Below, piece by piece: positions 40,140-45,774 of a stretch of DNA of 45,774 bases. The notes below the pieces were generated by a model, which saw only the letters and a list, made by a program, of their open reading frames with translations, was not told the DNA's origin and did no database searches. Source of the stretch: an uncultured Parabacteroides sp. (GTDB taxonomy: Bacteria > Bacteroidota > Bacteroidia > Bacteroidales > Tannerellaceae); NCBI GenBank assembly GCA_949289155.1, contig CASEMX010000019.1:1-45774 (forward strand), written 5' to 3'. The position numbers and the translations under genes were made by a program. The first letter of the stretch is position 1; every line of letters starts with the position of its first letter.

Positions 40140-42422
40140 ATGCATAAGAATGTAAAATCGACATTGGTCGTATTGGCTTCGGCCTTTCTTCTATCTGCTT
40201 GCGTACCGGCGGCAACAGATGTCAACACAGCGCCAACACTATCTCCTATTGAGTATGTGAATCCTTACGTCGGTAATATTAGCCATTTATTAGTTCCGAC
40301 ATTTCCGACGATACATTTGCCTAATAGCATGTTGCGCGTCTATCCGGAACGAGCAGACTTCACAGGCGATCGCCTGAAAGGGCTTCCTATTATCGTAACG
40401 AACCATCGCGAGACATCAGCGTTCAATTTGACACCTTATCAGGGTGAGGAAAAGGGTTTACAACCGGTAATCCCGTTGAGTTATGATCAGGAAAAATTAC
40501 GCCCTTATCGGTATCAAGTTTATTTGGATGACGCAAATATCGGCGTAGATTTTGCTCCGTGCCATCAAAGTGCCGTATATCGGCTAAAGTTCGAGAAGCC
40601 GGAGCAGGCTTATCTTGTTTTTAATACGCGAAAAGGTGAATTAAAAGTAGAAGGCAATGCCGTTAGCGGATTTCAATATATCGACGGAAAGACAAAAGTA
40701 TATCTTTATGCGGAAGTAGATAAGGCTCCGGATAAAGCCGGGGCTCTGATAAATGGTGCAATAGATGCGACTCAATCGCAAAAGTCGGGTGAAAATGCAG
40801 CAATAGTCTTGGCATTTCCGGAAAATACCGGCGAGATAGGCGTACGTTATGGGGTTTCTTTCATCGATACTGAGCAAGCTAAGAAAAATCTGCAACGAGA
40901 GATTGCTGCTTATGACGTCAATGTGGTGGCAAAGGCGGCACAGGATATTTGGAATCAGACATTGGGAAAAATAACTATCGAGGGAGGAAGCGAAGATGAC
41001 AAGGTCGTTTTCTATACCTCTTTATATCGTTGCTATGAACGCCCGATTTGTTTGAGTGAAGATGGGCGGTATTATAGCGCGACAGACGGGAAAGTACATG
41101 ATGACGAAGGGCAACCTTTCTATACAGACGATTGGATTTGGGATACGTACCGGGGGGCGCATCCATTGCGGGCTTTAATAGAGACAGAAATGGAAGGAAA
41201 TATTATCAATTCCTATTTGCGTATAGCAGAGGAGGGCGGAAAGAATTGGATGCCTACTTTCCCTGAAGTAATTGGTGATACACATCGCATGAACTCTAAC
41301 CATGGCGTGGCAACAGTAATCGACGCTTACCGTAAAGGAGTGCGTGGTTTCGATTTAGATAAAGCTTATGAGGCTTGCCAAAAGGCTATTGAGGAAAAAA
41401 CTTTGATTCCATGGTCAAATGCACCGGCGGGATGGCTGGATGATTTCTATAAAGAGCATGGATATATTCCGGCACTTCGTCCGGGTGAGAAGGAAACTGT
41501 ACCGAATGTGTCGATTTGGGAGAAGCGTCAACCGGTCGCTGTTACGTTGGGAACGGCTTATGACCAGTGGTGCTTGAGCCAGATTGCACAGGAATTGGGA
41601 AAGAAAGAGGAGGCAGAGCATTATCTGAAGTGTTCTTACAATTATCGTAATCTCTTTAATCCGGAAACACATTTCTTCCATCCGAAAGATAAAGATGGCA
41701 AGTTCATCGAGCCGTTGGATTATCGGTATGATGGCGGATTGGGTGCACGTGATTATTACGACGAGAACAATGCATACGTGTATCGTTGGGATGTTCAGCA
41801 TAATGTAGCGGATTTGATTTCGTTAGTAGGTGGAAAAGAAACCTTTACTGCGGCATTGGATTCGATGTTTAATACGCCTCTGGGAATGTCGAAGTGGCAA
41901 TTCTATTCTACTTTGCCAGACCATACAGGAAATGTCGGAATGTTTTCGATGGCAAACGAGCCAAGTATGCACGTCCCTTACCTATATAATTATGCAGGAA
42001 AGCCTTGGATGACGCAAAAACGCGTTCGCGCTTTGTTGAATCAATGGTTTAGAAATGATTTAATGGGTATGCCGGGCGACGAAGATGGCGGAGGATTGGC
42101 ATCGTTTGTTGTTTTCAGTCAAATGGGTTTTTATCCGGTTACTCCGGGTATGCCTTCTTATAATATAGGAAGTCCTGTATTTACAAATGTCAAGATGGTA
42201 CTCAGCAATGGCAAAGTGTTTGAGATACGGGCTCATAATGCTTCGGCAGAGAACAAATATATTCAATCAGCTCGTCTGAATGGAAAAGAATTGAATCAGG
42301 CTTGGTTTAACCATAGCGACATTATAGACGGCGGTTTATTGGAACTGGAGATGGGACCGAAGGCGAATAAGTCATGGGGAATAGCTACTCCTCCGCCTTC
42401 AGCAGGTGTATTAGCTCGATAA
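40140..42422 (+). CDS. GH92 family alpha-mannosidase-like lipoprotein
   Basis: A 760-residue lipoprotein from the ATG at 40140 (MHKNVKSTLVVLASAFLLSAC, lipobox Cys21). The N-terminal beta domain (about 35-240) is followed by the (alpha/alpha)6 barrel from ~265 (DIWNQTLGKITIEGGSEDDKVVFYTSLYR). GH92 landmarks are DDWIWDTYRGAHPL, NWMPTFPEVIGDTHRMNSNHG, SMANEPSMHVPYLYNY (with the likely acid Glu) and LMGMPGDEDGGGLASFVVFSQMGFYPVTPG (with the base Asp region). GH92 enzymes are calcium-dependent exo-alpha-mannosidases. The DEDGGG form in the last motif differs from the more common NDDCGQ, so the specificity may differ. The sulfatase follows after a terminator. Confidence 0.92.
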   Translation: MHKNVKSTLVVLASAFLLSACVPAATDVNTAPTLSPIEYVNPYVGNISHLLVPTFPTIHLPNSMLRVYPERADFTGDRLKGLPIIVTNHRETSAFNLTPYQGEEKGLQPVIPLSYDQEKLRPYRYQVYLDDANIGVDFAPCHQSAVYRLKFEKPEQAYLVFNTRKGELKVEGNAVSGFQYIDGKTKVYLYAEVDKAPDKAGALINGAIDATQSQKSGENAAIVLAFPENTGEIGVRYGVSFIDTEQAKKNLQREIAAYDVNVVAKAAQDIWNQTLGKITIEGGSEDDKVVFYTSLYRCYERPICLSEDGRYYSATDGKVHDDEGQPFYTDDWIWDTYRGAHPLRALIETEMEGNIINSYLRIAEEGGKNWMPTFPEVIGDTHRMNSNHGVATVIDAYRKGVRGFDLDKAYEACQKAIEEKTLIPWSNAPAGWLDDFYKEHGYIPALRPGEKETVPNVSIWEKRQPVAVTLGTAYDQWCLSQIAQELGKKEEAEHYLKCSYNYRNLFNPETHFFHPKDKDGKFIEPLDYRYDGGLGARDYYDENNAYVYRWDVQHNVADLISLVGGKETFTAALDSMFNTPLGMSKWQFYSTLPDHTGNVGMFSMANEPSMHVPYLYNYAGKPWMTQKRVRALLNQWFRNDLMGMPGDEDGGGLASFVVFSQMGFYPVTPGMPSYNIGSPVFTNVKMVLSNGKVFEIRAHNASAENKYIQSARLNGKELNQAWFNHSDIIDGGLLELEMGPKANKSWGIATPPPSAGVLAR

Positions 42423-42444
42423 AAAACGTAAGATAAATTTTAAG

Positions 42445-42510
42445 AAAAACACATTTCGTTCAGAAGATTCTCAATTGAATTGAGAAGAAAGGTTCGAAAT
42501 GTGTTTTTTG
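42445..42510 (+). terminator. Terminator between GH92 and sulfatase genes
   Basis: ACACATTTCG (42449-42458) pairs with CGAAATGTGT (42495-42504), followed by TTTTTTG. An inner hairpin, TTCTCAA with TTGAGAA (42468-42486), stacks inside. It lies about 25 bp after the GH92 stop and only about 24 bp before the sulfatase start. Confidence 0.85.
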
Positions 42511-42533
42511 TTTTAATAAATTAGAAATAGTTG

Positions 42534-44081
42534 ATGGAAACGAATAGATGGATAGGATATACATCAATTGCTTGCTTATTGGGTGTTGGTTTTTCATGTA
42601 CGGATAAACCTGAGAATACTATGGTCGGAATACAAAAGCCGAATATCCTTTTTATTTTGTGTGACGATATGGGATATGGAGATTTGGCATGTTACGGACA
42701 AAAGTATATTAATACGCCTAATATAGATCGGCTAGCCGCAGAAGGTATGTTATTTACTCAAGCTTATGCGGGCAGTCCGGTCAGTGCACCGTCAAGAGCA
42801 GCATTGATGACCGGACAACATACCGGACATTGTAAGATTCGAGGAAACAAAGAGTATTGGAGTGGAGAAATGTGGTATGGTGCGAATAAAGAGTTTACAG
42901 TAACTGGGCAGATGCCTTATGATACAGCACACGTAATTCTTCCTGAGATAATGAAAGCTAATGGCTATACGACAGGAATGTTTGGAAAATGGGCCGGAGG
43001 CTATGAAGGCTCAGAGTCAACACCGGATAAACGTGGCATTGATGAATATTTTGGGTATATTTGTCAATTTCAAGCACATCTTTATTACCCGAATTTTCTA
43101 AATCGTTATAGTAAATCGGAAGGGGATGCAGGAGTTATCCGGATACCCCTTGAACAAAATGTGCAATATGCCATGTATGGTGAGGATTATCGGAATCGCA
43201 CGCAGTATTCGGCTGATTTGATTCATCAAAAGGCGATGGAATGGTTGGATAAACAGGATGAAACCCAACCGTTTTATGGTTTCTTTACTTATACTTTGCC
43301 GCATGCAGAGTTAGTTCAACCGGAAGATTCGATTCTACATTATTATATAGATAAATTTAAGAACGATAAAAGTTATCCCGGCTCGGAAGGTTCGCGTTAT
43401 AATCCGGTGATGCATACACACGCGCAGTTCGCTGCTATGATAACTCGCTTGGATGCATATGTAGGCGAAATCATGCAGCTTTTAGAAGCAAAAGGGTTAG
43501 CAAAACAGACCATCATAATATTTTCCAGTGATAATGGTCCCCATGAAGAAGGGGGAGCTGATCCTGCGTTCTTTGGTAGGGATGGAAAATTGCGTGGTTT
43601 GAAACGGCAATGTTACGAAGGTGGGATTCGGGTTCCTTTTATTGTACGTTGGCCGGAAAAGATAGAGGCGGGGACGGTGAGTGATCATATCTGTGCTTTT
43701 TATGATATAATGCCTACTTTCTGCGATTTGATAGGCGAAACAGATTATGTCCATAAGTATGCAAATCCAAACAAAGATGAGGATTATTTCGATGGTATTT
43801 CGTTTGCTCCGACACTTTTGGGTGATACGGCAAATCAGAAACAGCATGAGTTCTTGTATTGGGAATTTGAGGAAACGGATCAAATAGGTGTCCGGATGGG
43901 AGATTGGAAAATGGTAGTGAAGCAGGGCGAACCGTTGCTTTATAATCTCACAACAGATTTGCATGAAGATAATAACATAGCGGCGTCTCATCCGGAAATT
44001 GTTCGCCAGATGTTGTCCGTTATAGCAACTCAACATGTCGAAAGTCCCGACTTTAAAGTAACATTACCGAAAGGAAAATAA
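42534..44081 (+). CDS. Arylsulfatase-type S1 sulfatase, serine-type
   Basis: A 515-residue lipoprotein (METNRWIGYTSIACLLGVGF, Cys22). It starts with the S1 fold, NILFILCDDMGYGDLACYGQ, with the metal-binding DD pair. The modification motif is S84-A-P-S-R88 followed by AALMTGQHTG: a serine in the formylglycine position, so activation should need a radical-SAM anaerobic sulfatase-maturating enzyme, which is not in the window. FSSDNGPHEEGG near 325 and KLRGLKRQCYEGGIRVPFIVRWP near 350 complete the active site. It should remove sulfate from host glycans. The terminator before it leaves little room for a promoter, so part of its transcription may be read-through. Confidence 0.95.
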   Translation: METNRWIGYTSIACLLGVGFSCTDKPENTMVGIQKPNILFILCDDMGYGDLACYGQKYINTPNIDRLAAEGMLFTQAYAGSPVSAPSRAALMTGQHTGHCKIRGNKEYWSGEMWYGANKEFTVTGQMPYDTAHVILPEIMKANGYTTGMFGKWAGGYEGSESTPDKRGIDEYFGYICQFQAHLYYPNFLNRYSKSEGDAGVIRIPLEQNVQYAMYGEDYRNRTQYSADLIHQKAMEWLDKQDETQPFYGFFTYTLPHAELVQPEDSILHYYIDKFKNDKSYPGSEGSRYNPVMHTHAQFAAMITRLDAYVGEIMQLLEAKGLAKQTIIIFSSDNGPHEEGGADPAFFGRDGKLRGLKRQCYEGGIRVPFIVRWPEKIEAGTVSDHICAFYDIMPTFCDLIGETDYVHKYANPNKDEDYFDGISFAPTLLGDTANQKQHEFLYWEFEETDQIGVRMGDWKMVVKQGEPLLYNLTTDLHEDNNIAASHPEIVRQMLSVIATQHVESPDFKVTLPKGK

Positions 44082-44141
44082 TTTTTTTTGAATTTGTTGC
44101 AGAAAAGTCTAAAAAGAATTAATAAAATCCGAAATAAATAT

Positions 44142-44149
44142 TACCTTTG
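44142..44149 (+). promoter_or_regulatory. Predicted -7 element of the V-ATPase operon
   Basis: TACCTTTG matches TAnnTTTG, 49 bp upstream of the subunit E ATG. The -33 TTTG is not clear. Confidence 0.5.
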
Positions 44150-44197
44150 GGGCAGAAAGCACCATGAAACCATAATAGAACAAAATAGATTGAGAAT

Positions 44198-44788
44198 ATG
44201 GATACAAAAATTCAAGAGCTGACCGACAAAATCTATAAGGAAGGCGTAGAAAAAGGTAACGAAGAAGCTGCTCGCATCATCGCGGACGCGGAATCGCGCC
44301 AAAAGGCACTGCTGGCGGAAGCGGAGGCGAAAGCCCAAGAAATCGTAGCAGCGGCTGAGAAGAAGGCGGCAGAATTGAAGAAAAACACGGAAGCTGAATT
44401 GCGGCTCTTTGCGGCCCAATCGGTGGAAGCGCTCAAGAGCGAAGTGGCGAACCTCATTACGGGAAAGGTCGTTTCTGACAATGTGAAGGCGGTCCTTACC
44501 GATGCGGCGTTCATGCAGAAGGTCGTCTTGGAGCTGGTCAAAGGCTGGCAAGACGGAGGCGGGTTGATTATCCAGACCGCCGATGCCGAAGCGCTCCGCT
44601 CGTATTTCCTCTCGAATGCAAAAAGCTATTTGGACAAAGGATTGAAGATTGAACAGGTGAATGGCAAAAAGACCTCTTTTGCGATCCTCCCGGCCGACGG
44701 CTCGTACAAGGTTTCGTTCGGGGAAGAGGAATTTGTTGAATTCTTCAAAGAGTTCTTGCGCCCGCAATTGGTAGAAGCTCTTTTCTAA
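44198..44788 (+). CDS. V-type ATPase subunit E
   Basis: A 196-residue peripheral-stalk subunit. The first ~80 residues form an Ala/Glu/Lys-rich helix (EKGNEEAARIIADAESRQKALLAEAEAKAQEIVAAAEKK) that should coil with its partner stalk subunit. The C-terminal globular part ends in EFFKEFLRPQLVEALF, the E-subunit hallmark. It is the first gene of the V-ATPase operon, with a promoter element 49 bp upstream and the DUF2764 gene 12 bp downstream. Confidence 0.9.
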   Translation: MDTKIQELTDKIYKEGVEKGNEEAARIIADAESRQKALLAEAEAKAQEIVAAAEKKAAELKKNTEAELRLFAAQSVEALKSEVANLITGKVVSDNVKAVLTDAAFMQKVVLELVKGWQDGGGLIIQTADAEALRSYFLSNAKSYLDKGLKIEQVNGKKTSFAILPADGSYKVSFGEEEFVEFFKEFLRPQLVEALF

Positions 44789-44800
44789 ACGAGATGCGCT

Positions 44801-45679
44801 ATGAGTAAATATTATTGCTTGATAGCAGGACTTCCCAACATCGCCCTCGACGATAGTAAGCTCGCCTATACGGTATCCGGATTCCGGGAAGAGCTGGATG
44901 GCATATTGACCAGCAAGGACAAGCGGCTCATCGACCTCTTTTTCCTCAAGTTCGATAATGCCAACCTGGTCCGATTCCTAAAAGACCCGGACGCGGAACC
45001 CGACGGGCGGGGGACAATCGCCTCAGGAGATTACCGCGCGGCGCTCAGGGCTTTGCGGGATGAGGAGGCGATACCGAAGGCCGTGGGCAAGCGTTTGCCC
45101 GTCTATGTGGTGGATTTCCTGAAAGGCTACCTCCAGAGCGAAGCGAAAGGGGAGGCGATGGAAAGCATCTCGTGGGACGACCGCCTGGCTGCCCTCTATT
45201 ATGCGTATGCGATGAAGTGCGGAAACCGATTCGTGGCCGACTGGTTCGAATTGAACTTGAACATCAATAATATGTTGACGGCCATTACGTGCCGGAAGCA
45301 TGGATTGGACAAGGCCGGCTATATCGTAGGCGAGAACGAGGTGGCCCATGCCTTGCGGACGTCGAACGCGCGTGATTTCGGATTGGGCGATACGGTGGAA
45401 TACCTCCCCGACTTGCAACGCATCGCGGAAGAGACCGACCTGATGGCCCGGGAAAAGAAAATAGACCTCTTGAAATGGGGCTGGCTTGAAGAGAATACCT
45501 TCTTCAAGACGTTCGACATCGAGAGCGTCTTCGCCTATATGCTCAAACTGGAGATGATTGAACGCTGGGTAACCTTGGACAAGACGACCGGCGAAAAGAC
45601 TTTCCGCGAAATAGTAGGCGCCATGAAGAAGGGTAGCGTGAATGCCCTGGATGAGTTTAAAAGAAATAACGAAAGATAA
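44801..45679 (+). CDS. DUF2764 family protein, V-ATPase operon
   Basis: A 292-residue helical protein beginning MSKYYCLIAGLPNIALDDSK, the usual start of the DUF2764 family, with SISWDDRLAALYYAYAMKCGNRFVADWFELNLNINN near 135 and KWGWLEENTFFKTFDIESVFAYMLKLEMIERW near 225. In Bacteroidetes these genes lie between V-ATPase subunits E and A, and they are likely to be the counterpart of subunit C/d. No membrane segment is present. It lies 5 bp before subunit A, so it is cotranscribed. Confidence 0.88.
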   Translation: MSKYYCLIAGLPNIALDDSKLAYTVSGFREELDGILTSKDKRLIDLFFLKFDNANLVRFLKDPDAEPDGRGTIASGDYRAALRALRDEEAIPKAVGKRLPVYVVDFLKGYLQSEAKGEAMESISWDDRLAALYYAYAMKCGNRFVADWFELNLNINNMLTAITCRKHGLDKAGYIVGENEVAHALRTSNARDFGLGDTVEYLPDLQRIAEETDLMAREKKIDLLKWGWLEENTFFKTFDIESVFAYMLKLEMIERWVTLDKTTGEKTFREIVGAMKKGSVNALDEFKRNNER

Positions 45680-45684
45680 ATAAT

Positions 45685-45774
45685 ATGGCTACAAAAGGAA
45701 TTGTAAGAGGAATTGTATCCAATCTGGTAACAGTAGAGGTTGACGGACCGGTTTCCCAGAATGAAATCTGTTAC
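45685..45774 (+). CDS. V-type ATPase catalytic subunit A (first 30 residues)
   Basis: The ATG at 45685 opens MATKGIVRGIVSNLVTVEVD then GPVSQNEICY, the beta-barrel start of V-ATPase catalytic subunit A. It runs off the window edge with no stop. It lies 5 bp after DUF2764. The operon should continue with subunits B, D, I and K outside the window. Confidence 0.88.
   Translation, partial: MATKGIVRGIVSNLVTVEVDGPVSQNEICY

Overview
The window is a chromosomal segment of a Bacteroidota member, most likely order Bacteroidales and possibly Parabacteroides or a close relative. Supporting signs are promoters of the TTTG-N19-TAnnTTTG type, AT-rich start regions without Shine-Dalgarno sites, gldE/gldD and DUF5103 (T9SS/gliding-associated) genes, and DUF4835, DUF4295 and DUF6261-type proteins. 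A V-type ATPase operon and SusCD-era style secreted hydrolases (GH20, GH92, sulfatase) also fit. The genus is an inference; the family-level signals are direct. No tRNA, rRNA, CRISPR array or intact insertion sequence was seen.

Layout. 1-1440: 5' part of a DUF6261-like gene on the minus strand, preceded by a 300-bp tandem array (array A) and a promoter firing into it, then a small lipoprotein gene. 1406-2221: promoter, strongly folded leader RNA and a NYN-domain nuclease-like gene. 2250-7741 (minus): surface-polysaccharide operon with two glycosyltransferases, UDP-GlcNAc 2-epimerase, a deacetylase-like protein and a FemAB/GNAT-like protein. 7846-15168 (minus): recA, bcp, a secreted glycosidase-like protein, yebC, pheT. 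15375-18471 (plus): ssb, gldE, gldD, phosphopantetheinyl transferase. 18451-18793: array D, a 41-bp tandem repeat of terminator-like hairpins between convergent genes. 18819-22345 (minus): aroE, menG, purC, phoH. 22628-26399 (plus): tsaC-like gene, sugar phosphotransferase, ClC channel. 26499-26680: array B. 26891-33824 (minus): recN, DUF4835, coaBC, iron alcohol dehydrogenase, exonuclease, dnaN. 34006-34621 (minus): DUF4295, rpmG, rpmB. 35106-38721 (minus): GH20 hexosaminidase and DUF5103. 38946-39245: array C. 39373-45774 (plus): lipB, GH92, sulfatase and the start of the V-type ATPase operon.

The most unusual content is the set of tandem arrays. Arrays A, B and C each have a 42-bp period, and every unit carries two dyad-symmetric elements whose centres are exactly 21.0 bp apart (about two turns of B-DNA, with the full unit about four turns). 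The strong palindrome differs between arrays, with cores ACCGGT, CACGTG and AACGTT. Arrays B and C share the other half of the unit (TTGAGG..CCTCAA). Array A lies between a good promoter and the DUF6261-like gene, so it is predicted to be the 5' leader of that gene. Array D (41 bp, core CGTACG) has a similar two-dyad layout and may be related. I know of no assigned function for this arrangement or for DUF6261, so any link between the two is a hypothesis.

Most other genes are ordinary housekeeping genes: DNA replication and repair (dnaN, exonuclease, recN, recA, ssb), translation (pheT, rpmB, rpmG, tsaC-like), cofactors (coaBC, lipB, aroE, menG, PPTase), envelope polysaccharide and host-glycan degradation.
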